Of a stretch of DNA of 64,000 nt, positions 8,732-17,119 are shown in pieces. Source of the DNA: Herbidospora mongoliensis (lineage in GTDB: Bacteria > Actinomycetota > Actinomycetes > Streptosporangiales > Streptosporangiaceae); contig NZ_BBXD01000008.1 of assembly GCF_001570545.1 (NCBI RefSeq), positions 496,001 through 560,000 of the forward strand. The letters run 5' to 3'. The translations under genes and the position numbers were made by a program. The stretch's first letter is position 1; each line of letters opens with the position of its first letter. The notes beneath the pieces are model-generated. The model was not told the origin of the DNA and made no database searches. It worked only from the letters and a program-made list of their open reading frames with translations.

Positions 8732-9187
8732 ATGCCCGCAGACGTCTTCTACGCCCAGCTCCACCGTGTGATCCCGGCCTCGGCCGGGTTCGTCACCGAC
8801 ACCGGGGGCCGGGTGCTTCTGGTGAAACCCAACTACCGCGAGCTCTGGGGATGGCCGGGCGGCCACGTCGACGAGGGCGAGACCCCTGAGGAAGGCTGCG
8901 CGAGAGAACTCAGGGAGGAGGTCGGGTTGACGCTGGAAGTCGGGCGGCTGCTGGTCGTCCACTGGGTGCCGGAGCTGGACGAGCGGCCCTACCCGCTCGT
9001 CCATTTCACCTTCGACTGCGGCACCCTGCCCGACGGCGCGCGGATCACCCTCCAGGAGGAGGAGCTCGACGACTGGGGCTTCTTCACCCCGGACGAGGCC
9101 GACAAGGTCCTGCCCCCATGGCAGGCCCAGCGGCTGCGCGCCTCCGTCGCCGCGCGCGCGTCGGGTCAGCTCACTTACCTGAGTTGA
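8732..9187 (+). CDS. Nudix hydrolase
   Basis: 151 residues from ATG 8732 (a GTG lies directly before it in frame). The Nudix box is complete: G-HVDEG-E-TPEEGCA-REL-R-EE-V-GL, matching GX5EX7REUXEEXGU, so metal-dependent cleavage of a nucleoside diphosphate linked to another moiety is expected. The preceding strand VLLVKPNYRELWGWPGG is also typical. Similar small actinomycete proteins are annotated as house-cleaning nucleotide pyrophosphatases. The 3' end overlaps the convergent aldo/keto reductase gene by 17 bp. Confidence 0.88.
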   Translation: MPADVFYAQLHRVIPASAGFVTDTGGRVLLVKPNYRELWGWPGGHVDEGETPEEGCARELREEVGLTLEVGRLLVVHWVPELDERPYPLVHFTFDCGTLPDGARITLQEEELDDWGFFTPDEADKVLPPWQAQRLRASVAARASGQLTYLS

Positions 9188-10037
9188 GGCGGCCGAGCTC
9201 CTCGTCGGTCAGTTCCAGGTCGACGGCCTGAACCGAGTCGAGGATGCTCTCCGGGCGGCTGGCGCCCGGGATCGGGACGATCCGCGGGCTGCGCGCCAGC
9301 TGCCAGGCCAGGCAGACCTGCTGCGGCGACACCCCGTGGGCGGCGGCGATCTCGCCGAACGCGGCGTGGTCGCTGCCCAGGTCGGAGGCCGAGCCCATGC
9401 CGCCCAGCGGCGACCACGACAGGAACGCGATGTCGATCTCGTCGGCGACGTCGATCTCGGGCTCGCTGGTGCGGAACCGGGGCGAGAACTCGTTCTGGAC
9501 GGCCACCAGGTCGTCGCCGAGGATCTCCAGGGCCACCCGCATCTGCTCCGGGTTCGCGTTGGAGATGCCGGCCGCCTGGACCTTCCCGGCCTGTACGAGG
9601 TCCTTGATGGCGCCGACGGCCACCTCGTAGGGGACCTCCGGGTCGGGCCGGTGGTGGAAGTAGAGGCCGATCGACTCGACCCCGAGGGCCTTCAGCGAGC
9701 GGTCGCAGGCCTGGAACAGGTATTCGGGCCGGCTGTCCCTGGCCCAGCCGCCGCTCGGCGTGCGGACATGGCCGCCCTTGGTCGAGACCAGGACGGAATC
9801 GGCGTCGCCGCCCCAACTGGCCAGGGCCTTGGCCACCAGGCGCTCGTTGTGGCCGACGTCGGTGTGTGACGGCGTGTAGGCGTCGGCCGTGTCGATCAGA
9901 CGGATCCCGGCGTCGAGGGCCGCGTGGATGGTGCGGATCGACTGGGCCTCGTCGGGCATGTGCCCGGCGGTGGACATGGGCATCGCGCCGAGCCCGATGG
10001 CGCTGACCTGACGGCTTCCGATCATGCGGGTTCTCAT
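9171..10037 (-). CDS. Aldo/keto reductase
   Basis: 288 residues, a single TIM-barrel AKR domain. The catalytic tetrad positions are seen as Asp and Tyr in DTADAY (about residue 50), Lys in VSTKGG and His in YFHHRPD. The NADPH-binding end has IPGASRPESI. This is the general AKR type seen in actinomycetes; it should reduce aldehydes or ketones with NADPH, substrate unknown. The gene is 22 bp from the stop of the DUF4429 gene upstream on the same strand, so co-transcription is possible. Confidence 0.88.
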   Translation of the reverse strand: MRTRMIGSRQVSAIGLGAMPMSTAGHMPDEAQSIRTIHAALDAGIRLIDTADAYTPSHTDVGHNERLVAKALASWGGDADSVLVSTKGGHVRTPSGGWARDSRPEYLFQACDRSLKALGVESIGLYFHHRPDPEVPYEVAVGAIKDLVQAGKVQAAGISNANPEQMRVALEILGDDLVAVQNEFSPRFRTSEPEIDVADEIDIAFLSWSPLGGMGSASDLGSDHAAFGEIAAAHGVSPQQVCLAWQLARSPRIVPIPGASRPESILDSVQAVDLELTDEELGRLNSGK

Positions 10038-10059
10038 GGTCGCAAGATACTCAAGGACG

Positions 10060-10911
10060 TCACAACCGCTTCAGCAAGGCCTGCTTGGCGGCCGCGAACT
10101 CCTCGTCGGTCAGCACCCCGTCGCGGTGCAGCGCGCCGAGTTCCCGCAGGCGCCGCAGCACCACGTCGTGGTCTTCCTCGGGTGCCTCGATCATCGGAGG
10201 CTCGGCCAGCGGGTGCGGCAGCCGAGCCACGACGGCGGTCACGAGCAGGGCGACGGTGCGGGTCTCCTTGGCCAGGCCCCAGAGCGTGACGGCGGAGGGG
10301 TCGTGCTTGATCGGCAACCGGGTCGGCGGCTCGCTCTTGCGGGTGAACCTGAGCCGGCCGTTCTCCATGCCGCCGTTGGGGATCCACTCCACGGCGGCGA
10401 TGTCGGCCAGCGGGATCCGCTGCGGCCCGGCCTTCTGCTTGGCGCCGTCGGCCGCCCAGTTGGGCTCGATCATGACCACGTCGCCGTCGAAGGTGACCAT
10501 GCCGTCGGAGGCGTTGGCGGTCAGCGGCACCGGCGGCCCGGGCATCAGATAGCGGGCGCTGGGGCCCTCGGGCACGCCTTCGGTGAGCAGGGCGGCGCGG
10601 ACCTCGTCGGCGAAGTATTCGGCCGCGCCCGACCGGTCGGCGTCGATCGTGAGCCGGTAGGGGTCGGCGGCCTCGGGGAGTCGTCCGCCGGTGGCCTGGG
10701 TGAACGGGTCGGCGCCCTCGCGGATGCGTAACTTGAGCAGACCGCCCTTGCGGCCGGGCTGGTAGGCGATCCCGGCCACCGCCGGCAGCGGCACGACCAG
10801 CTCGCCCAGGGCCTGGCGGAGCTTGTTCACGGCACGTTCTCTGGCGGGCACGATCCGGATGAAGTCGCCGTTGAAGGTCCATGTGCCGTCGCGTACCAAC
10901 ACCTCGGTCAT
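10060..10911 (-). CDS. DUF4429 and SHOCT domain protein
   Basis: 283 residues. Two copies of a PH-like DUF4429 domain are visible: residues about 5-90 (LVRDGTWTFNGDFIRI) and about 133-210 (ASDGMVTFDGDVVMIEPN); a basic start, WTFNGD and VTFDGD mark the repeat. The C-terminus, LRRLRELGALHRDGVLTDEE onward to the end, is a SHOCT oligomerisation motif (about 250-283). Such proteins are usually membrane-associated or stress-linked with no known reaction. It is divergent from the AfsR-like regulator, 37 bp between starts. Confidence 0.8.
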   Translation of the reverse strand: MTEVLVRDGTWTFNGDFIRIVPARERAVNKLRQALGELVVPLPAVAGIAYQPGRKGGLLKLRIREGADPFTQATGGRLPEAADPYRLTIDADRSGAAEYFADEVRAALLTEGVPEGPSARYLMPGPPVPLTANASDGMVTFDGDVVMIEPNWAADGAKQKAGPQRIPLADIAAVEWIPNGGMENGRLRFTRKSEPPTRLPIKHDPSAVTLWGLAKETRTVALLVTAVVARLPHPLAEPPMIEAPEEDHDVVLRRLRELGALHRDGVLTDEEFAAAKQALLKRL

Positions 10912-10948
10912 GGCCGGATCTTATGCATTAGGTGGCACAGTGGGTGAT

Positions 10949-13900
10949 ATGCACGTGGGGATTCTCGGGCCGCTCGAAGTGCGGGCCGACGGGGGCGGGT
11001 CTGTCGCGATCGGCGGGGCCCGATTGCGTGCTCTTCTTGTACGTCTGGCGCTCGACCCCGGCCGTCTGATCACCCACGACGAACTCGCGGAGGCCCTGTG
11101 GGGCGCCGCGCCCCCGGCCGACCGGGCCAACGCCCTGCAGTCCCTGGTGTCCCGGCTGCGCCGGGTGCTGCCCGACCCGGGGGCACTGCGCTCCGAACCC
11201 GGCGGCTACCGGCTGGCGCTGCCGAAGGAGAACGTCGACGCCCGCCGGTTCGCGGGCCTGGCCGTGAAGGGCCGCACCGCGCTGGCCTCCGGCGATCACC
11301 GGCAGGCCGCCGCGTGCCTGGGCGAGGCGGCGGCGCTCTGGCGGGGCCGTCCGCTGGCCGACGTGGCCGATGCGCCGTTCGCCGACGCCGCCGTGGCCCT
11401 GCTCGACGAGTCGTGGCTGGCCGCCACCGAAGACCGTCTCGACGCCGAGATCGCCCTGGGCGGTGCGGAGACGGTGGTGTCGGAGCTGCGTGACCTGGCC
11501 GCCCGCCATCCGCTGCGGGAACGCGTCCACGCGCTGCTGATGCGGGCGCTGTCGGCGTCCGGCCGCCGGGCCGAGGCGCTGACCGTCTTCGAGGAGGTCC
11601 GGCACGGCCTGGCCGACGACCTCGGCGTCGATCCAGGCCCCGAGCTGCGCGAGGCCCATCTGGCCGTGCTGCGCGAGGAGCCGGGGCCGCGAAGGGGGCG
11701 TCCGGCGATGCGGGCGCCGCTGACCAGCTTCGTCGGCCGCGACCACGACATGGCCGAGATCTCCCGGCGGCTGGCCGACAGCCGCCTGGTCACCCTGGTC
11801 GGGCCAGGGGGAGCCGGCAAGACCCGGCTGGCCAGCACGATGGCCGCCGGGCTCGACCGGCCCGTCTGGCTGGTGGAGCTGGCCCCGGTGACCAACCCCG
11901 ACGACGTGCCGCAGGCGGTGCTGACCGCGGTCGGGGCGGGGCAGACCAAGGCGCAGGACGGCACCGTCGCCCGGATCGTCGAGGTGCTGTCGGGCGGCGA
12001 GAGCGTGCTGCTGCTGGACAACTGCGAGCACCTCATCGACGCCGCCGCGCGGCTGGCCGACGAACTGCTGGGGCTGTGCCCCCAGCTGACGGTGCTGGCC
12101 ACCAGCCGTGAGGCGCTCGGGATCTTCGGCGAGTCGCTCTGGCCGGTGCCGCCGCTGGCCGACGAACCGGCGGTCCGGCTGTTCCTCGACCGGGCCGAGG
12201 CGGTCCGGCCCGGGTTCGCCCTCACGCCCGAGAACACCCCGGTCGTGCTGGAGATCTGTCACCGTCTCGACGGGCTGCCGCTGGCCATCGAGCTGGCCGC
12301 GGCCCGGTTGCGCTCGCTCACCGTCGATCAGGTGGCGGCCCGGCTCGACGACCGGTTCCGGCTGCTGACGGGCGGGAGCCGTACCGCGATGGCGCGGCAC
12401 CAGACGCTGCGCGCCGTGGTGGCCTGGAGCTGGGACCTGCTCGGCGACGACGAGCGCGACCTGGCCGAACGGCTCGCGGTCTTCCCCGGCGGGTTCACCG
12501 CCGAGGCGGCCGAGGCCGTCGGGGGCTCGCTCGACCTGCTCGCCGCCCTGGCCGACCGGTCGCTGCTCCAGCTCATCGACGGGCCCCGCTACCGGATGCT
12601 GGAGACCATCCGCGAATACGGCCTGGAGCGCCTGGCCGAGCGCGGCGAGGTCGACCACGTCCGCACCGCGCACACGCGCTACTTCCTCAGCCTGGCCGAG
12701 GAGGGCGGCAGCCAGATGCACGGCCACGGGCAGCTCACCTGGATCCGTGTCCTCGGCACCGACCACGACAACCTGCTGGCCGCCTTCCACTACGCCATCG
12801 AGCGGGGCGACGCCCGCACCGCGACCAGGATGACCGCCGCCCTCGGCACGTTCTGGATGATCACCGGCCGCCGGGCGGAGTCGGTGCCCTGGCTCAAGTC
12901 GGCGCTCGACCTCGGCGATGAGAGCGATCGGGACGCGTGGCTCGTCACCACGATGATGTATCTGCTGAACTCGCTGATGAGCCAGCCGGTGGAGGGCAGC
13001 GAGGCGCTGATCGCCCGGTTCGGCGACATCTCCCAGACGGCCGACGTCGACGACGACCCCCTGCTGTGTCTCATCACCCCGATCTACCACCTGTTCATCG
13101 ACGACGTCGAAGGCGGCCTCGCCGCGATCGAACGGGCCTTCGCGGTGGCCGACACGTGGAGCCGGGCGATGCTGCTGATGTTCCGGGGCTTCATGCGGGA
13201 GAACGAGGGCGACCCCAGCGGCATGCTGGCCGATCTGAGCGAGGCCGCCGCCGGATTCCGCGAGGTCGGCGACCGCTGGGGGCTGGCCCAGGCGCTGACG
13301 TTCATCGCCGACGCGGCCATGCTGTTCGGCGACTTCGACCTCGTGGTGAAGTCGCTGGAGGAGGCCATCGAGCTGACCAGGCTGCTCAACCCCGACGACG
13401 ACGCCGGGCACCAGCGCATGTATCTGGCCACCGCGCGCAGCCGCCAGGGCGACATCGACGGCGCCCGCCACGAGCTCCAGCTGATGGCCGAGGCGAGCCG
13501 GAACGAATGGTCGATCAGGGACGCCGCGTTCTCCCGGGTCGGGCTCGGCGATCTGGCCCGCGAGGTGGGCGACCTCGCCGAGGCGAGGGTCCAGTACGAA
13601 GAGGCCGCCCTCGCCATCGACCGGTCGGGCATCGTGTCGCCACAGTTCCGGGCGCTGACACTGACCTGTTTCGGCCACTTGTCGATCGCCGAGGGTGACC
13701 TGGAGACCGCCGCCTCCGCCGCCGCCGAGGCCGCCCAGCTGGCCGACTCGGTGCGCGACCGGCCGGTGCTGGCCCGGGTCGGCGTGCTGGCCGCCGAAGT
13801 GGAGGGCGCGCGCGGAAACGCCGAAGGGGCGGCCCGGCTGCTCGGCGCGAGCGAGCAGCTGCGGGGCGCCCCCGACGCGTACAACCCCGATGTCTTCCGG

Positions 13901-14011
13901 ATCTCCGCCCAGTTGCGGGAGACCCTCGGCGACGAGGCCTATTTCGGTGCCTACGGCGAGGGGGCCGCCCTGGACCGGGCGGCCGCCATCGATCAGGTCC
14001 TGCGCCGGTAG
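10949..14011 (+). CDS. AfsR-like SARP regulator with BTAD, NB-ARC and TPR domains
   Basis: 1020 residues from ATG 10949 (MHVGILGPLEVRADG). Order: OmpR-type winged helix (about 1-90; LRALLVRLALDPGRLITHDE, ANALQSLVSRLRRVLP), bacterial transcriptional activation domain (about 95-240), NB-ARC ATPase with P-loop VGPGGAGKT (about 285-293) and LLLDNCEH Walker B, then alpha-helical TPR-like repeats to the end. SARPs bind 7-bp direct repeats at 11-bp spacing and activate transcription. Exactly such repeats lie ahead of the ABC exporter operon that converges on this gene. The 3' end overlaps the permease gene by 19 bp. Confidence 0.9.
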   Translation: MHVGILGPLEVRADGGGSVAIGGARLRALLVRLALDPGRLITHDELAEALWGAAPPADRANALQSLVSRLRRVLPDPGALRSEPGGYRLALPKENVDARRFAGLAVKGRTALASGDHRQAAACLGEAAALWRGRPLADVADAPFADAAVALLDESWLAATEDRLDAEIALGGAETVVSELRDLAARHPLRERVHALLMRALSASGRRAEALTVFEEVRHGLADDLGVDPGPELREAHLAVLREEPGPRRGRPAMRAPLTSFVGRDHDMAEISRRLADSRLVTLVGPGGAGKTRLASTMAAGLDRPVWLVELAPVTNPDDVPQAVLTAVGAGQTKAQDGTVARIVEVLSGGESVLLLDNCEHLIDAAARLADELLGLCPQLTVLATSREALGIFGESLWPVPPLADEPAVRLFLDRAEAVRPGFALTPENTPVVLEICHRLDGLPLAIELAAARLRSLTVDQVAARLDDRFRLLTGGSRTAMARHQTLRAVVAWSWDLLGDDERDLAERLAVFPGGFTAEAAEAVGGSLDLLAALADRSLLQLIDGPRYRMLETIREYGLERLAERGEVDHVRTAHTRYFLSLAEEGGSQMHGHGQLTWIRVLGTDHDNLLAAFHYAIERGDARTATRMTAALGTFWMITGRRAESVPWLKSALDLGDESDRDAWLVTTMMYLLNSLMSQPVEGSEALIARFGDISQTADVDDDPLLCLITPIYHLFIDDVEGGLAAIERAFAVADTWSRAMLLMFRGFMRENEGDPSGMLADLSEAAAGFREVGDRWGLAQALTFIADAAMLFGDFDLVVKSLEEAIELTRLLNPDDDAGHQRMYLATARSRQGDIDGARHELQLMAEASRNEWSIRDAAFSRVGLGDLAREVGDLAEARVQYEEAALAIDRSGIVSPQFRALTLTCFGHLSIAEGDLETAASAAAEAAQLADSVRDRPVLARVGVLAAEVEGARGNAEGAARLLGASEQLRGAPDAYNPDVFRISAQLRETLGDEAYFGAYGEGAALDRAAAIDQVLRR

Positions 14012-14817
14012 GCCCGCACCGCCAGCGGCGCGAACAGCGCCAGCAGCCCGAGGCCCCAGGCGACGACCCAGACGAGGTGCGTGGCCACCGGGCCGCCGAT
14101 CATGAGGCCGCGGGCGGCCTCCATCGCGTGGGCGACCGGGTTGACCTTCACCCAGGCCTGGAGCCAGCCCGGCAGGGTGTCGGACGGCGCCATCATGCCG
14201 GTGCCGAAGGTCAGCGGGAACATCGTCAGGAACGCGACGCCCTGCACCGCGCCCGGCTCGCGCAGCACCATGCCTAGCAGGACGAACGCCCAGCTCAGGC
14301 AGAACGCGAACCCGATGGTCATGACCACGGCCGCGAGGGCGGGCAGGATGCCGGTGACCAGCTGGAAGCCCAGGACCAGGCCGCAGATCGTCAGAGAGAG
14401 CGTGGCGACGACGTAACGGATCAGGTCGCCGAGCACCGACCCGATCAGCGGCGCGGAGCGCCCGATCGGGAGGCTGCGGAACCGGTCGAAGACGCCCTTC
14501 TTGAGGTCGGTGTTGAGGCTGACCCCGGTCGCCACCGAGGCGAACACGACGGTCTGCACCAGGATCGCCGGGAGCAGGAACTGCAGGTACTCGTGGGTGT
14601 CCCCGGCGATCGCGCCGCCGAGCAGGAACACGAACAGCACCACGAAGATGATCGGCTGGAGGGTCACGTCGAGCAGCTGTTCGGGGGTCCTGATCGTCTT
14701 TATCAGGCTCCGTCGCGCCAGCGCGAGACTATGTCTGACCAGTGCGAAAGGGCGTGGCTGCGGCCGGGTGGGGGTCGCCTTCGTCTTCTGGACGGGGGGA
14801 ATGACGGTGGTGGTCAT
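13993..14817 (-). CDS. ABC-2 type permease, daunorubicin-exporter (DrrB) type
   Basis: 274 residues with six membrane helices. The DrrB-like features are an N-terminal cytoplasmic segment, LLDVTLQPIIFVVLFVFLLGG, the loop GVFDRFRSLPIGRSAPL and VNPVAHAMEAARGLM. It forms the membrane half of a two-gene exporter with the upstream ATPase; only 14 bp separate them. Family members export anthracyclines, other drugs or lipids. The substrate is unknown here because no biosynthetic cluster is attached. The start is ATG 14817 with the site GAAGGATCC upstream. Confidence 0.88.
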   Translation of the reverse strand: MTTTVIPPVQKTKATPTRPQPRPFALVRHSLALARRSLIKTIRTPEQLLDVTLQPIIFVVLFVFLLGGAIAGDTHEYLQFLLPAILVQTVVFASVATGVSLNTDLKKGVFDRFRSLPIGRSAPLIGSVLGDLIRYVVATLSLTICGLVLGFQLVTGILPALAAVVMTIGFAFCLSWAFVLLGMVLREPGAVQGVAFLTMFPLTFGTGMMAPSDTLPGWLQAWVKVNPVAHAMEAARGLMIGGPVATHLVWVVAWGLGLLALFAPLAVRAYRRRT

Positions 14818-14831
14818 CGGGGGGATCCTTC

Positions 14832-15785
14832 TCAGGCCGCGGCGGATTCGTCGGTGGAGCGCTCGCCGGTGAGGGTGAAGAACACCTCGTCCAGGCTGGG
14901 CAGGCGCAGGGAGAGTTCGGTGACGGAGATGCCGGCCTGGGCCAGCCGCGCCACCACTTCGGTGAACTGGGTGTCGCCGTCGACGGGCACGCTGACCACG
15001 CCACGGCTGGGTGATTCGGCCGGGCGGCCGGAGACGCCGGTCAGGATCGCCTCGGCCTCGGCGAGACGGGCGGGGTCGGCCGGGCGGGCGATGACGGTCT
15101 GACCGCCGACGATCCGCTTGAGCTCGGCGGGCGTGCCGTGGGCGATCGACCGGCCGTGGTCGATGACGGTGATCTCGTCGGCCAGCGCGTCGGCCTCTTC
15201 CAGATACTGCGTGGTCAGCAGCACGGTCACCCCGTCGGCGACCAGCCCGCGCACGATGTTCCAGACGTCGTCGCGCTTGGACGGGTCGAGGCCCGTCGTG
15301 GGTTCGTCGAGGAAGATGACGTCGGGCCGGCCGACCAGGCTGGCGGCGAGGTCGAGGCGGCGGCGCATGCCGCCCGAGTAGGTCTTGGCTTGCCGTGCTC
15401 CCGCTTCGGCAAGCCCGAACTCACTGAGCAACTCGGTGGCCCTGGCCTGGGCCTCACTCTTGCGCAGATCCAGCAGCTGGCCGATGAGCACCAGGTTCTG
15501 GATGCCGGTCAGGTCTTCGTCGACGGAGGCGTACTGGCCGGTCAGCCCGATCTGGCGGCGGACCTTGGCGGCGTCCTTGACGACGTCGAGCCCGCCCACG
15601 AAGGCCCGGCCCTCGTCGGGGCGCAGCAGGGTGGCCAGGATCCGGACGGCGGTGGTCTTGCCGGCCCCGTTCGGCCCGAGCACCCCGAGCACGGAGCCCT
15701 GCCGGACGGAAAGGTCGAGCCCGGCCAGCGCGGTCGTCTTCCCATAGCGTTTTACGAGGCCGCGAGCCTCGAATGCGTATTCCAT
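14832..15785 (-). CDS. ABC transporter ATPase, DrrA type
   Basis: 317 residues. Walker A GPNGAGKTT (about 38-46), signature YSGGMRRRLDLA, Walker B VIFLDEPTTGLD and the H-loop replaced by LTTQYLEEA as in the DrrA/ABCA group. The C-terminal extension (about 225-317) with LRLPSLDEVFFTLTGE is the DrrA C-terminal domain that contacts the permease. It is the first gene of a two-gene operon with the permease, and its upstream region contains four SARP-type direct repeats, so control by the convergent AfsR-like regulator is inferred. Confidence 0.9.
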   Translation of the reverse strand: MEYAFEARGLVKRYGKTTALAGLDLSVRQGSVLGVLGPNGAGKTTAVRILATLLRPDEGRAFVGGLDVVKDAAKVRRQIGLTGQYASVDEDLTGIQNLVLIGQLLDLRKSEAQARATELLSEFGLAEAGARQAKTYSGGMRRRLDLAASLVGRPDVIFLDEPTTGLDPSKRDDVWNIVRGLVADGVTVLLTTQYLEEADALADEITVIDHGRSIAHGTPAELKRIVGGQTVIARPADPARLAEAEAILTGVSGRPAESPSRGVVSVPVDGDTQFTEVVARLAQAGISVTELSLRLPSLDEVFFTLTGERSTDESAAA

Positions 15786-15836
15786 GTCTCAAGAGTGAGG
15801 CCCGCCGCTGTCATCCGCCGCACAGCGGCCTGTCAG

Positions 15837-15876
15837 CCTCAGCGGACCCTCAGCAGCGCCTCAGCCCGCTCTCAGC
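15837..15876 (-). promoter_or_regulatory. Four 7-bp direct repeats at 11-bp spacing (SARP operator)
   Basis: On the plus strand the repeats are CCTCAGC at 15837-15843, 15848-15854 and 15859-15865, and TCTCAGC at 15870-15876. Read toward the exporter genes this is GCTGAGR-N4 four times. Heptamers on one helix face at 11-bp steps are the known binding pattern of SARPs such as ActII-ORF4 and AfsR. The last repeat lies 51 bp before the DrrA-type start codon; no strong -10 box is seen. Confidence 0.6.
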
Positions 15877-15981
15877 GAAATGTGCGGGATATAGCGCTTT
15901 CGCAGCTCAAGCCATAAATAGCTGTCGGCAGGCGGGTGGCGCCCATCAGCAAGCTCGGCGGGCAAGAACGCCGCCGGAGGC

Positions 15982-16995
15982 TCAGGCGGCGGTCTTCGCC
16001 CCCAGTCGCCGGGCCAGATCGCGGGCCGCTTCCCTGCCCGCCCGGTTCGCGCCGACCGTGCTGGCCGAGGGGCCGTAGCCGACCAGGTGGACCAGGGGGT
16101 TGGCCACGACGCGGGTGCCGTCCATGCGGATGCCGCCGCCGGGTTCGCGCAGCTTCAGCGGGGCCAGGTGACGGAGGTCTGCGCGGAAGCCCGTCGCCCA
16201 GATGATGACGTCGGCGGGGACCACCTCGTCGTTCCAGGCCACGCCTTCCGGGACCATGTGGGTGAACATGGGGTGCCTGGTGAGGGCTCCTGTTTCCAGG
16301 GCCTCTTTCACGATTGGGGTGTAGGTCAATCCCGTCACGCTGACCACGCTCTGCGGCGGCAGGCCCGCGCGGACGCGTTCGTCGACCAGAGCGACCACCG
16401 CGCGGCCGTCGAAGCCCTCGGGGCGGAAGTCGGGTTCGCGGCGGGTCACCCAGACGGTCGACCTCGCGACCGCACCGACCTCGGAGAGCACCTGCATCGC
16501 CGAATGGCCGCCGCCGACCACCACGACGTTCAGGCCGGTGAACTCGCCGGGGCCTCTATAAGAGGCGTAGTGCAGCTGCCGTCCGTCGAAACGCCCGGGA
16601 TAGAAGGGCCAGTGGGGGCGGGTCCATGTGCCGGACGTATTGACGATCGCCCGTGCGCGCCATTTGTCATCCACCACGAAACCCGGCCTGACAGTTCCCA
16701 CTTTGTGGGGGCGCACAACGTCCAAGCCCATTGTCTTTTCATAAAGGGCGAAATATTCGGGTACGGCCTCCGCCGCCGTCCGCCCCGGATCGACGGCGGG
16801 CCGGGGCATCCCGGGCAGGTCGAAGATCCCGTGCACCCGGTCCATGGTCAGCGTGGGCGACCGGTGCCGCCAGGCCCCGCCAGGGGATTCCTCCGCATCG
16901 AGGATGACCTGCGACAACCCGAACCGGCGCAGGAAGTATGAGGCCGACAGCCCGGCCTGGCCCGCCCCGATCACCACAACGTCGACATCGATCAC
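15982..16995 (-). CDS. FAD-dependent monooxygenase / NAD(P)-binding oxidoreductase
   Basis: About 337 residues. The dinucleotide-binding motif for FAD is VVIGAGQAGLSASYFLRR at the N-terminus, followed by GGAWRHR, and a second Rossmann motif VVVVGGGHSAMQ near the middle binds NADPH; IWATGFRAD is the conserved ATG motif of flavin monooxygenases and thioredoxin-reductase-like enzymes. This is the CzcO-like class, which hydroxylates or oxidises small substrates. I chose the GTG at 16995; an in-frame TTG at 17010 would add five residues, and neither has a clear ribosome-binding site. A related protein begins at 63630. Confidence 0.85.
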   Translation of the reverse strand: MIDVDVVVIGAGQAGLSASYFLRRFGLSQVILDAEESPGGAWRHRSPTLTMDRVHGIFDLPGMPRPAVDPGRTAAEAVPEYFALYEKTMGLDVVRPHKVGTVRPGFVVDDKWRARAIVNTSGTWTRPHWPFYPGRFDGRQLHYASYRGPGEFTGLNVVVVGGGHSAMQVLSEVGAVARSTVWVTRREPDFRPEGFDGRAVVALVDERVRAGLPPQSVVSVTGLTYTPIVKEALETGALTRHPMFTHMVPEGVAWNDEVVPADVIIWATGFRADLRHLAPLKLREPGGGIRMDGTRVVANPLVHLVGYGPSASTVGANRAGREAARDLARRLGAKTAA

Positions 16996-17119
16996 GAGAC
17001 TGACAACCAAGTAAACCCCGTGGAACTTCCCGAATTAGCGGACATTCGCGGGACGAGCTTTCCCGTTGTTTTGTGTGTGCTGCCGAAGGAGTTCCGACCA
17101 CTTATTGCATGATCGATCC

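Noticed and set aside
10928-13678. 916-codon open frame on the minus strand inside the AfsR-like gene
   Set aside because: The plus strand encodes an unmistakable SARP-NB-ARC protein; the reverse frame is low-complexity Gln/Gly/His/Arg.
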